Shown here piece by piece: positions 17,484 through 29,400 of a DNA stretch of 64,000 nt. Both the position numbers and the translations under genes were made by a program. Below the pieces are notes generated by a model that saw nothing but the letters and a program-made list of their open reading frames with translations, made no database searches and was not told where the DNA came from. Every line of letters begins with the position of its first letter. Positions within the stretch are counted from its first letter, which is position 1. This stretch comes from Cucumis sativus (lineage: Eukaryota > Streptophyta > Magnoliopsida > Cucurbitales > Cucurbitaceae), in the NCBI RefSeq assembly GCF_000004075.3, contig NC_026660.2:23253498-23317497 (forward strand). Direction: 5' to 3'.

Positions 17484-19640
17484 CTAAGGATAAGAAGGCA
17501 AGTGAGCAGCCTCAGCACCCCACCAGAATGGAGGAGCTGAAGCTGATATTTGGTTGAAATCTTCCACATTGTACATGTAATTGTTACAGCTCAGAATCTC
17601 CACCGACGTGCACTCCACCGTCGTCTCTTCCCCAGAGACGTCCGTGTGAGCCATCGACCCTTGGTTCCTCGTTGTCTGTTCTCTTAGCATGCTTCTTAAT
17701 TTCATCACCTGTCCTGCCAATCCAAAAGCTTAAGTTAACAAAGGACTTCTTTTTTTTTTTCCTGATATCACATTAAATCAACCACTATTATTGAAAAAAA
17801 CCAAACTTTCAAAGGGATGAACTATAGCCAGTTGGAGATATCGAAAAGAGTCGAGGAATTACATGAGTACTATCTTTCATTTATATGATTAAGATGTTCA
17901 GGGCCACATAATAATCTCAATTTAATGTATTAACGTAACCCATCCATATTTTCTATAATGTCATTGAAGGGTATAATATCCTTTCCTTTCTCAAGATGTT
18001 TTTTAGGTCATTGTTTATAAACACAATACTTTTAAGGCTTTATGGTGGGATGTTTTTGCATGATTTTATGTCAAAGAATATGATTAAGCTATTTTAGTGA
18101 TAATGATTTATATATAATTGATGTGCTAATTAATGCCAACTCAATGATATAGTTTATACAGTCTATTTAGAACAAGTTTCTTAAACACTTGGAAACATTA
18201 TCTTATTTGTTACTAATAAAGTGTCCATGCATTTCTAAGTCACTTTTACAGTCTATTTCTGACAACTTAACAATGAAAAGATTAGAGAGAGAGAGACCTC
18301 TTGTTGAAGGTTGTGTTTTTCCTTAGAGATAGTATCAAATTGTTGCTTGAGAGTATCATAGAGATGCTCAAGTTGCTTAGTCTTCCAACGAGCTCTTCTA
18401 TTTTGAAACCACACAGCTATTTGCCTTGGTTGAAGCCCAAGTTCCTTTGAAAGCTTCATTTTTCTATCAGGATCAAGCTTTACTTCTTCTTGAAAGCTTC
18501 TCTCCAATGCCTCCAACTGATCTTGACTCAACCTCTTCTTCTTTTGATGATCCACTCCAGCTCCAGCCATGTTTTGCTCGCCTTCCCCGGTTGCTACCGG
18601 TGTCGTTGTCTCTACTACTGGTTGGATAGAAGAAGGTTGAGAATATCAATCAGTCTCTAATATAACCATTTTATTAGTTTTGTACATGCATGCATTCTTT
18701 GCTTAATTAGTTTGTTAAGCTAAATATAACTCCTGCCTAGCTCTAGCTATATGATTCTTTGGTTTTGTTATCTCGCTCTAACAATATTTTCCCTTTGAAA
18801 CATAAAAAGAAATAGTTTTTAAAAGTTTGTTTTTGTTTTGAAATTTGGGTAAGAATTCAAATGAGATTATGAGAAAATAGATGACGATCTTTGTAAGTAA
18901 ATGAAAAAATTAACCAAAAAATATACTTTCATATTTTAAATTAGGTTTACAGTTCAAATTTTACATAAAAAAATATTGCAAAGAAATCATAAAATCCAAA
19001 AGTTATCAAACAAGGTATTAAAAACTTGAATTTGTTTGTTTTTGTTTTTTTTTCTTTTTTGCAATTTGGTTTAGAATTAAGATATGCTTTTCAGAATGTG
19101 AATAGCATACCACCACAAATTAGTGACAATACATAACTTCAAAAAAAAAGGAAAACCAAAATGGATATCGAATCAAACCAAAAATTTTCATTATGAGTTG
19201 AATTCGTTGTGATTTGAAAACGTATTTAAGAGGAAAACAAATTTTGCGTTCAAACTCCTGTCTGGAATGCTAATACCTCTCCACAAGCCCCCCATAGATA
19301 GAGTAATGTTTAGAGAAAAAGAGAAAACAAACCCAAAACCCTAAAACCCTATTTGGCAAAATTTTGACAAAATAGGGTTTCTAGGGAGAAGGTTTAGGTT
19401 TAATGATCCATCAAAAAGTGGTGTCTAAAAGAAAAAAAAGAAAAAAAGAACAAACAATACATACACATTGAACAGTAAAAGGTAAGTTTCATTTTATGAG
19501 TCTGGTTTACCAGGAAAGTGATCCAAATTGTAGTTGCAGTTGAAGCTGTAGTTGTAAAGCAATGCAGAGGAAGAAGAAGATTGTGGTGGTGGAGAAACAA
19601 AGTTAGAACTAAAACTTATATTTCCATTATTCCATTCCAT
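17484..19640 (-). CDS. HD-Zip class I transcription factor, LMI1/ATHB51-like
   Basis: DNA-binding regulator of the LMI1/ATHB51/ATHB22 group, which shapes leaf margins, leaf lobing and meristem identity in other dicots. Minus-strand exons: 19640-19511, 18617-18298, 17708-17484, in phase to 224 residues. Exon 1 supplies MEWNNGNIS... through NYNLDHFPG, a beginning shared with LMI1-type proteins; the ATG at 18570 is therefore internal. The homeodomain starts at about residue 69 (KKKRLSQDQ), with recognition helix WFQNRRARW at 113-121. The leucine zipper (about 126-165) is split by intron 2. The C-terminus ends PSYP, like ATHB51. Acceptors are CCAACCAG at 18618 and GGACAG at 17709. Intron 1 (893 bp) holds a telo-box hairpin and a MITE-like stretch. 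Orthology to a named leaf-shape gene is inference. Confidence 0.92.
18795..19022. mobile_element. MITE-like remnant in intron 1 of the HD-Zip gene
   Basis: The segment begins with a TTTGAAACATAAAAAGAAAT-like end, passes through TTTTGAAATTTGGGTAAG and closes with AAAATCCAAAAGTTATCAAA. It is the same style as the element in the TauE/SafE intron (ends reading TTTGATAA on one strand). Boundaries and target-site duplication were not resolved. Confidence 0.3.
19344..19380. promoter_or_regulatory. Hairpin with telo-box arms in HD-Zip intron 1
   Basis: AAACCCTATTT and AAATAGGGTTT are perfect 11-base inverted arms. The inner bases (GGCAAAA / TTTTGAC) extend the pairing with one indel, giving a near-complete 37-base palindrome. 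Another ACCCTAAAACCCT copy lies immediately to the left and CTAGGG to the right. AAACCCTA is the telo-box. A regulatory role inside this intron is inference. Confidence 0.5.
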
Positions 19641-19717
19641 ATGTATTTGGAATATGGATTTCTTTTCTCACAACAACCTCTCTGTTTTGTTCAAACCAAA
19701 TGGACCACAAACAACAT

Positions 19718-19801
19718 CAATATCTATCTATCTATCTCTCTATATATAAACACACACACACACTTATATATATAGATATAGATATATAGATATAGATATA
19801 C
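19718..19801. repeat. Compound microsatellite upstream of the HD-Zip start
   Basis: CTAT-type tetranucleotide repeats, then a CA run, then TATAGA repeats lie 80-160 bases upstream of the ATG, in the probable leader or core promoter. Such runs are often length-polymorphic. Confidence 0.8.
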
Positions 19802-22800
19802 ATAAAGAAAGGCCAAAGCTAAATAGATTATGATTAGTTAGGCGTGAAGATAACAGTAGAAGCTAAGAAAAAGGCTTCTATTCTGTTTCTTCTTCTTAGA
19901 AAAAAGTGAAAAGGAAGAAACAGAGAGAAGAAGGAAGGTGTTAGAAAATTCTTAACTTTTTGGGAAAACGAAAAGGTTTCAAAGTTTATAGTGAGAAATT
20001 AATTAAGTAAAGGGTGGAAGGCGTGAGAAAGTGATGACAGACATATAATGTCAGTTGAAACAGAGGGCAGAAGAAACAGAGGAAAGCAGAAGAAAGCAAC
20101 ATGAATTATAGGGACCATATCGAAAGAGACCTTTGAAACAAAACCTTTTTTATTATTATTGTTATTTTCCTTTTATCTGTGGATTTTTCATGCTTACTTC
20201 TTCACCCACAGTTAAAAACCTTTGTTTCTCTTTCTCAGACCTTCTAAATCAATGAGTTTACAGAACAGATCATGAAACAGAGCAGAAGCTTTTTGAGAAT
20301 CCATTTTTTAAAATAAATAAAAAAAAAAAAAGAAAAAGAAATTGTTGTTGTTGTTGTGTGGATCTGGGTTTTGCTTTTTGATGATGATGATGGTGGTAGT
20401 GGTGGTTTTGGTTTAATGAATGGGAAAGAGCAGGTGGCTATGAAGAGGCTCCAGAATGAGAGTCGTCGGAGAGAAAGAGAAAGAGAAAGTAGACAAAAAC
20501 AGAGAAGTGCACACCATTCCATTAGAGTAAAGAGTGTTGTCATAACGTGAATTGGTTAAGGTTGGCAGATTCAAAGCTCTAAAAATGGCGAAAGAGATTG
20601 ATCATATTATCATCCTCTTTATCTCTCCATTATTTATCACACGTTTCAACCCTTTATTGAATCCGAAAATTCCAACCTGGACCCACTAGAAAATTCCAAC
20701 CTCTTAATACATACATACATATATATATTAGATCCAAATTTAAACTTATTTAAAAAACGAATGCTTGTTTAATGTTTACTGCCTATGATTTTTAAAAATA
20801 TTAATATAAATTGAGGCATTTAGATATGGAATATGATCAAAGAATCAAAGACTATTACTAATACTAAGCCTTCAAAATAAATAGAGAGAAAAAAAAGGTT
20901 CTTTTGTTTTATGTGAATATCCACCAAACCACCACTCTATTTAATTCCTAAAACACAAACAAACATTAACTTTTTCTTTGTTTTGTTCCTTTCCACAATT
21001 TCTTCACTATCAATTTTTTCAAAAAAAGAAAGAAATAATTATAATGTTGACTACTATCTCAACAATTCCATTCATTTAGAATAAGATTAAAATTAACAAT
21101 TTATTATTTATTAAGAAATCAATTTTTTTTTTCCACCAATAGTTTTTTTTAAAAAGTGGGTAGCTTTAAATATGGAAAAATAAATAAATAAATCATTCTC
21201 TAGAATCTAAAAATTGTGTGTATTTTAAAAATATTTAAAAGAATTTAGTCATTTACTATCATTTTCCCCAACATAAAGGTAAGATTGAGTCTCTTTAATG
21301 AAAAAAAATTGCTCATTCTTTTTCAGAAGTAATAAATGAAGTTCTCAAGTATTGTTTTTGTTCTTTTAAAGCTTACTTTGGTAGGTGAAAATATGCATTT
21401 TAAAAACAACATATATGATATCCAAAATGCCAACCATTATTGGCAACTTATCCAATCTCCATAGGATTAAAGTATTTAAGTTATATCAATATCAACATTT
21501 TGATGTTACAAATATAACTATTATATATATATATGATATAAATTTTTCTACAACACTAGTAGTAGTTTATGATTTTGAGTACAGTGGTATTTTACAATAG
21601 TATCAGGACAGGGGGAAAAGAGATTAAATGAAACTTTAATATCAAAGTCGAACCTTTTGATTTACAAATAAATCAAAATGTTAATGAATATTTAAATTTC
21701 TACACAGGCTAATATTATTAGTTGAAGTCTATATAAATAGAAATGTTTGAATGTTCACTTTCACTTATTAAATGTTGTATATTATATTAAACAAAAGATA
21801 ATCGGCGAGAGAACATTTTGGAGCAATAAAAATTTAATGCAAAGTTTAGAAACTACATGTGTGTGTATGAAAAAAATACCTGAAATGTTTTTTAAAATAT
21901 TTTTAATTTTCATACGTTAATTTGAGATAGTGCACTACTTGGGTGTATACAAAGATACATCTATCTTCTTCCATTATGTCTGATTGCTTCCTCCTTTGTC
22001 TTCAATTTCTAAGTTTCTTTAGATTTTTCCTTTGAGTTAAGTATATGTTCTATTCACCATCTTTAAAGTTGATGTTAAATAAACGTTACAATTTCACATC
22101 TATAATATAGTCTTTCATATTTTACAAATTACATCTTAGTCCTTTACGATCAATAAATATTAAAATTAGTTATGATAAAATTGAATCACATAGTACTAGG
22201 TGCGATGTTAAGTTTATATCCCAGCTAAATAACAAAACTAAAAAAATATAGATACACAAAGCAAAACAAAGGATACAAAAAAAAGATGAAAATGAGAGAC
22301 CCAACATATATATAGATACACGTGGTTCGCTACATTTCCAAGGGAAAAGAAGAACAATTGTATTGGAGAAATGTTACATGGCATAGAATGAACAACAAAT
22401 CCTAAAGTTATAATCATATATAATTAAATATGAGTTTTATGTAGGTTTCAGGGTTGTTGCTCCTGAAATTCGTATTTGGCCATTCAAAGCATTTTACAAA
22501 CATAAAAGTTGGCCAAACGTTAGGATCCAAATGAAAACGTATTTTAAGCAAGAACTTGTTACATTTCTAAGAGAAAAGTAGAAGAAGCAACCAAAACTTG
22601 GTTGAGTAGAAAAGAAATTCTGCTTAGAAAAGAGAGTTGCATTAGATTAGGAATAAGAATAGAGTGTGAGAGTGGTCCATTTATAAAGCACAGAGAACCT
22701 ATAATCGAGAAGATCATATGTAAAAAGCAAGTTAAAACTAAAACCAAAGAAGAAAATGAGCCCAAAAAAAAAAATGGAATTGAACACTGGATGGTTCAAG

Positions 22801-23486
22801 AATTTAGAAAAATTATGAGAGATTGAGAGATTAGTTCACCAAGAACAGAACCATGGTGGGGTGTCCTGTGCACAGGCGGCGCCATAGGTGGACCAAATCT
22901 ATACAACTCCACAAAGCAAACTGCAGCACCAACATCTCACCTGGTCCACCACTCCACCACTCTACTTGGCTACTCCTACTCTCACATGCCTTCATTGGAA
23001 ACCCAAAAGACCAAAGACAAATTTATGAACTTCCTTAAAATAATGATTCCATCAACGCGTGTTGTACGTCGAACCATCGATCGAGCACCAAGAGATGATA
23101 AACAAACTAGAAGTAGGAAATGTAATATGCATCATTGAAGTACCATACTTAATAGTGGTTTAATAGCTACTACTCGGCAAGTCAGATGGAAATTCTAAAA
23201 TCTCAGTGAAGAAATCAATGATGATCAAGTAGTTTGTTGAATAACTTCAATCATCCATGGAGGTTTTACATAAATATCATATGGCTTCTAAGAAAGACAA
23301 AAATGATCCAACAAGAGTCGGTTTACACAGATAATTACTCACCAAGCTACAATTAATTCTCCAAACTTCAAGTTTGTATATATGCAATAGGTGATGACAG
23401 CAATTGGAGGACCAGAAGCTCTTCAAAAATTTTGAGGGAAGGTGGTGGGATGGTGGTCCCAAGGTTCAAGAGGTGAAGATGGCATT
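19802..23486. other. Upstream region of the HD-Zip gene and intergenic sequence
   Basis: No gene recognised. The stretch at 19860-20560 is purine/pyrimidine-biased, as expected for a leader or promoter. Open frames at 20244-20543 (-) and 22602-22826 (+) have no recognisable similarity. A GC-richer patch near 22850-22990 holds a short inverted pair (GTGGACCA / TGGTCCAC). Confidence 0.45.
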
Positions 23487-26400
23487 TTAATCTTCAAGCT
23501 CGATAATCTTTACTACTGATGCATCCCCAACTTTCTGGCAAACCACTACACGGTCATGTGCCTTAATGATTCCTGCTGACTTTCCATGATCTAGAGCAGC
23601 CTTCAGAACAGACTCATTCGTTGCATTGTTAGAGTCCGCCTAGAAAGCAAGAAAATTATTAAATTTATTAATATAATAGTACAATCATCTGATCAAATTG
23701 CTGGCACAACTTGTTGTCCAAGATGTTCAACACTGTTTCACTCTTGTTCAAATATACAAGAAAACAGTATACAATAAAATGATTGTGAAATTCGTAATAA
23801 TGGTAATTATGTTGCATACTCAGCAAAATATATGTACAGCATGTACAAAAACCGTGGCCAGTATTCATAAAGGCTGGCACACAGTGGCCAGTAACTCTAC
23901 CACACCAGCCGTATGGCACATAGTGCAGGGTCAAAGCAATCACAGAATAAAATGTACAAAAACGGGCTGCTTCTGTGGCAGTTGGAGAAGAAAAAGAGTT
24001 TGTTGCTAAGGGTTGACAACAAGAAAACCTATGAAAAAGTTAATTGATATTTTCTAGACGCAAGGATTAGTGGGTGCATTTCATGAGCAAACTTCTCTAT
24101 AACTGTGAATAAAAGAACCAAGGGTGAAAATCTTGCCTAAATGGAGTTTGAGACAACGGGACTCTCTCTCCCCCTACCTTTTGAAACTCATGAGAGACAC
24201 CTTGAGCTGACTAATCCACTTTTGCAATGAGAAATATCTTAAAATGCTTCACTGTGGATGAGCCAAATGTTATTACTCGTCTCCAATGTGTTGACACTAT
24301 AGTAACTTTCTGCCAGAATTTATATGACTCTCCACAACTATTGGTTGGTTATCTTCCTTTTACTCCAATGCTCCGGGTAGCCCTCAATTTAACCAAAACC
24401 TCTCTCACTGGTATGCGTTAGGAACTTAGCATGAACGGAAGTCCTAGCTGCCAACCTTGGGTATACAGCAGATAAACTTTCAATTATCTACCGTGCATTT
24501 CCCTTGGGTGGAAATCATCAGGCCACTTTTTATGGGGGATGGAAACCCATGGTAGACACAAATTGGAAATGCCTCCTCAGTTCTCACAAAGGGGACAAAG
24601 TTGACACTAGCCCAATCAGTTCTAAGCAGAATAGCACTTAGGAGGGAAACAAGAAGAGAGGCTCTCTGGAAGAAGGTGATTTCTAGTGTATATGGGGTTG
24701 AACCCTTTGGGAAGATCGTTTCTAAACCAATGGGTAGGGTGTTGGAAGGCCTTCATTCAATATAACCAATAATACAACCTTCTTCCTTAAACTTTTGATG
24801 TTCAAAGTAAATGGGGAAAGAATCAATTCTGGAAAGATAGATGGGTGGGAGACAATACTTTAGAAAGTGGCTTCCCTGATCACTTTTGTATTACCACCAA
24901 AAGCAATGCAACCATTGCAGATTGCTGAAATGAGAATTAAAAAGGCAGGGGTTGGGTTTTAGAAGAAGGTTTTTTGACACAAAAGTCAATAGCTGGTTGG
25001 GCCTCATTAATAGAATAGACTTGGTGCAGCTTGGATCAGGAAAGGATAATATGCTGTGGACTCTTGACCTCTTCAGTAAATTCACCTCCAAGTCTGCCCT
25101 TCTGTAGCTCACAGAATGTATGCCCTCTTTTAAAACCTCTTTTATCAACTCTATTAGAAAATTCTATTTTCCTAGAAAGATAAAAGTTTTCTTTTGGCCC
25201 TTAGCTGCTCAAAGAGGCATTAATACTCACGTTAGAGTGCAAAAAAAGATGCAATGGGTGGGTGAGGTTTCTGTCATTGTATTGCCTGTGTTTCAACAAT
25301 GAAGAATCTCTGGATCATATCTTCATACAGCCAGTTTTCTTGAAAAGCTACGCTTTTCTCCTGAAGTTGTTGTGGCTCCCTGATTTTTCGCCCTTGGCTG
25401 GAGGTTCTTAACGGGGAATAATTTAAAAGCTTGGCCAAGTCGTTATGGGGCCATACAGTCCAGGCACTATAGTGGGGATGTTGGTGGGAGAGAAATTCCA
25501 AGACTTTTGAAGATGGCTTTGTAATAACGTACAGCTTCCTACTTCTTGGTAGTGTCATAGAAGTACCAAAATTTATACGTCAGTATTCCCTTGCAATAAC
25601 TCTTCTAGATTGGAAAATTTTCTTGTGATTAGTTCATTTTGGAAGGGCTTATCTCTTTCCCTGCCCCTAGGTTGTCCTTTTGTTTATTTCTCCATGTATG
25701 TTTCCAGGTTCCTTTTAAAAAAAAAAGAAAAACATGTACAAAAACCCTGAAGGGCTATAAACCACCACAACTAAATACAACTAAATTTATAGGAGAAAAC
25801 ATCTGGCCCCATAGACTTTGAAATCAGCCATGTAATTTAACCAGCCTGAAATCATTAAATTAGATATAATAAAGCAATACACATAATTCAACAATTGTAC
25901 AGAATGAGTAGAACATACTAGGTGTTGAGGATCAGCAAGCACAGGAAAAAGACCTCTGATAATCAGTGATTGTCGAGCCTGAAATTGAAGGGTCATTGGT
26001 TAATAATAATTAAAAAATCATAATCATTATCAAGAAGAGTCCCTTCAACACGATAGAGCAAATAGTTGCAGAGATTTGGGCAATTGAACCAAGTTTAACC
26101 TTAGAACTTTCAATTTCATTTGTTTAATCTTTGAACTAAAATAGGTATTGCAATTAAAACTCTATACATAAATAAGTTGTACAGTTAATACCCTCAATTA
26201 GTAAAGATTCTACTTTTTGTAAGATGACAATGGTTGTCCATGTTCTAGTTCTTTTTTTCCTTTTTAACAACATTGTGGGGTAACGTGATCAAACCTCAGA
26301 CCTTGAGGTTGATAATTCAAGTTCAAGTCAATTAAGTTATGCTCATATTGGCTCCTGCTATAGTTGAATTAAACTGTTTTTGAAGGTTTCAGTAAATTTT

Positions 26401-29400
26401 GTTTTCAAGTATTAATGGCAATTGGCAAATCTGCTGAATTGGAAGTTTAAGGTTAAATTGACACACCCACCTATGTTTAGAAGTAAAAGTTGAATTTTTC
26501 CCCTAAAAGCATTGTAGTTAGAATTTGGAAGACCGAAATATAGGCATAGAAAATCCATCTAACACTTGAAAGATAATAGATAACATTTAAAAATAATAAG
26601 GCAACACAAAGCACGAGGAGTAACAATTATACATTAATCGATCATGATAAGAATGAGAGAAAAAATACTTAAAAGGGAAGGCTGGTTCTAGAAAAACTTT
26701 AGAATGCTTGACTGATAAGAATTTAGGTATTTGTGTAGAGGGGTAAGATAGAAACCTTCGTTAATACCAACAAAAGCAGCATAAATTTTAATTTTTACTC
26801 ATAAAGTGCTTGTGTATTTATTAATTACTTTGTTTAAGAGCACACGCATGCACACACACAAAAAAAGAAAAAAAAGAAAAGGAAAGCGTATGGGAAGTTC
26901 TGGGCCAAAATGATTAGTTTATTTTTGCAGTAGTACTAAAAGAAAACGTAGCTCACAGTAGCACTCCCTTCGCATGAAAATTAAGTTATTAAGAGACAGT
27001 AACAGTAGCGAAGCAATAGATATACCTCAAATGCCCCACTCAGACTCCACCTTAGTTGATCTGTTTTCAACCTTGGAATGACAACAGATATAACAGGCAT
27101 TGTTGGCCTATACTTTGCAATTAATCTGCACATTAAGACAAAAAAGTATGAAACTGGACATATTAATGGGAGGTTTCCTTTCAGCTTTCAACATATAACA
27201 AAAAAAAGAAAACTATGGTATTAGCTCAAAATTCAAGAGCAAATAACATGACTATTGAATTCAACAATATCAGATTTAGGAGATCTGTACATGAACACAC
27301 CTAGCAGCCCTTCCAGATGAAGTAAAGCATATAATCACGGAAGCCTTCACTTTGATGGCTGCCCTAACCTAAACAAAAAGGTAAGATTACTAATTAAGGA
27401 ACCCACTTTTAAACTTTAGCAAAAATGGAACTGAGAGATAGAGAATAAGAGAAAATTGTAGAGCTGGAATAGAAAGCAACACCGCTGAGGAGGCAATAGA
27501 TTCCAAATGTGACATTGGCTCCCCGATGTGTTTGACTGCCTTCTTGAAATATAAATCTTGATTGAAGACCTTCTCTGACTGCATTGTTAAAGAAGAAAGG
27601 AAAAAGAATAGAGTTATGCAAAAGCTTCCAATTTCACAATATGAAAACAATACATTTTAACTGCAACCTCTAATCACTTAATAACCAAATATCTGATTGC
27701 TGAGAGCAGTTAAAAACGATATTTGAAGCAAAGGTGAAACATACTGGAAATTATTATGTTCTTCTTTCATTTTCAGTTTAGCCAAAAAATGTTTAGGGAA
27801 ACGCTTTTTCAAGGGATGCGAGAGAACTAGGGTTTATATTGGTGCACTGCTGACCATTTAGAATGCATTTGTAGATCAGCCAGAAAGGCATAAACAAAAT
27901 GATAACAATGTAAGTGCTCTAGCTTCAGCTTTTGTCATTACCCTAAACAGTGAAAAGTTATCATAATGTAAAGTGCTCTAGCTTCAGCTTTTGTTGTTAC
28001 CATACCACCCAGTGGTATGTGAATGGTTGATCAGTAGGCTGGGCAAGTAGCCTTTATTTAAATGTTCCTTTGGAAATGAATTGTGGTTCTTGGGTAGGTT
28101 AGCTTTCTTTGGATTTACTCCCCTTGAAACTTCAGAGCTGAGTAGCTTATGGTTTTTATTTTATCATTTGGGTTGAGCGTTGAGATTCTACTGTAATTAT
28201 TTGTTTTTATGTTTGGGATGTTTGTATTCCTCGATTGGAAGTTTTTCGTAACTTCTTTAGTTCCTTAGTAATATTTTCATTTGATTAATAAAAAACTCCT
28301 GTTTCAAAGTTAGAAGAATCAAGGTAATAATGTGACAAATATGGATAGAGAGAAATGCAAGAGTTCCTATTATTAGAAGGGGAGGGGGTGAAACTCTGGA
28401 CTCTGTCAAGGTTCCACCTTCAGTTGGGTGAAATTTTTCTAACACACCAGCCCCTTAGTGCACGGGATTTTAGAAAGTTTCCCCTTCTCTTTTTACTTTA
28501 AATAGTATCAAAGAGATTTTTTAGTTCTTTTTGTGGGGGGAGAAACTTACCCAAAGAGAATCAACAGAGTAACAAAAGAATGCAGCACTAAATGGTGGTT
28601 ATAACGGAAAGCATGCAGAATTTTCTTTGGCCATAAACAGCCTCCACTTTTAGAGAGATTCCTTTGTTTTACTTATAACTTTATCCTTTGCCGGCAAGGG
28701 TTTATGTTTTTTTTCATGTATGGTTTTCCTTTTATTTCCCTTTGATGGGCCATTTTCTAGTCCTTTTAGTGCACTCATGACCTCACATTAAATGTTCGTT
28801 TTCTCCAAATGAAAGCTGTGCCTTCATTAGTTCATTAATGAAAAATTAATGAATGAAGAAATGAGAATACCTTATACTGCATAAAACTTAGGTTTAAAAA
28901 CTGTGTTTCTATCTCATTCACACACAAATTACCTCAGCACATATTCTACTAACGGTAGAAACGGTTTCTACTGGATATAATCCACGCAATGTCTCAGCCC
29001 CAAGAAGAATTGCATCACTTCCTGCACACTCATGAGAAGACAGGTTATAAAAAACGTCATACAATCATACCCCTAGTCAGGAATGGAACTAAGAACCCGA
29101 CTTATACTAAATATAATGATACAATTGAACATAAAATAGATAAATTTAAAAAGTTCAACCCCATGTTCAGCATCAGTTATTATGAGATCTGTGGCTTTAG
29201 AAGGTAGAGAGGGATTTTAAAGAACCATAACTTAAGAAATCCCTACATCTTCGGTCTTTAAGCAATAGAGATTTAAAAATTGAACTCACCATCAAGTACA
29301 GCATTGGCAACATCAGTAGCTTCTGCACGCGTGGGTCTCAAGTTGTTAGTCATGCTGTCTACCACACGAGTTAAAACAGCAGGCTTTCCAGCCATATTAC

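Noticed and set aside
18568-18570. ATG taken as the start of the HD-Zip protein
   Set aside because: An upstream exon in phase (19511-19640) gives the family-typical N-terminus, and a good acceptor lies at 18618, so this methionine is internal (residue 60).
20244-20550. Overlapping frames on both strands upstream of the HD-Zip gene
   Set aside because: One is a leucine/serine-rich translation of a CT tract and the other an arginine/glutamate-rich translation of its complement; this is the leader or promoter of the HD-Zip gene.
22559-22826. Overlapping frames on both strands near 22.6-22.8 kb
   Set aside because: No family similarity, and both strands are open only because the stretch is biased in composition.
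23698-24009. Plus-strand 103-residue frame with several cysteines
   Set aside because: It runs across intron 15 of pyruvate kinase copy A and over the left target-site repeat of the LINE; no motif supports it.
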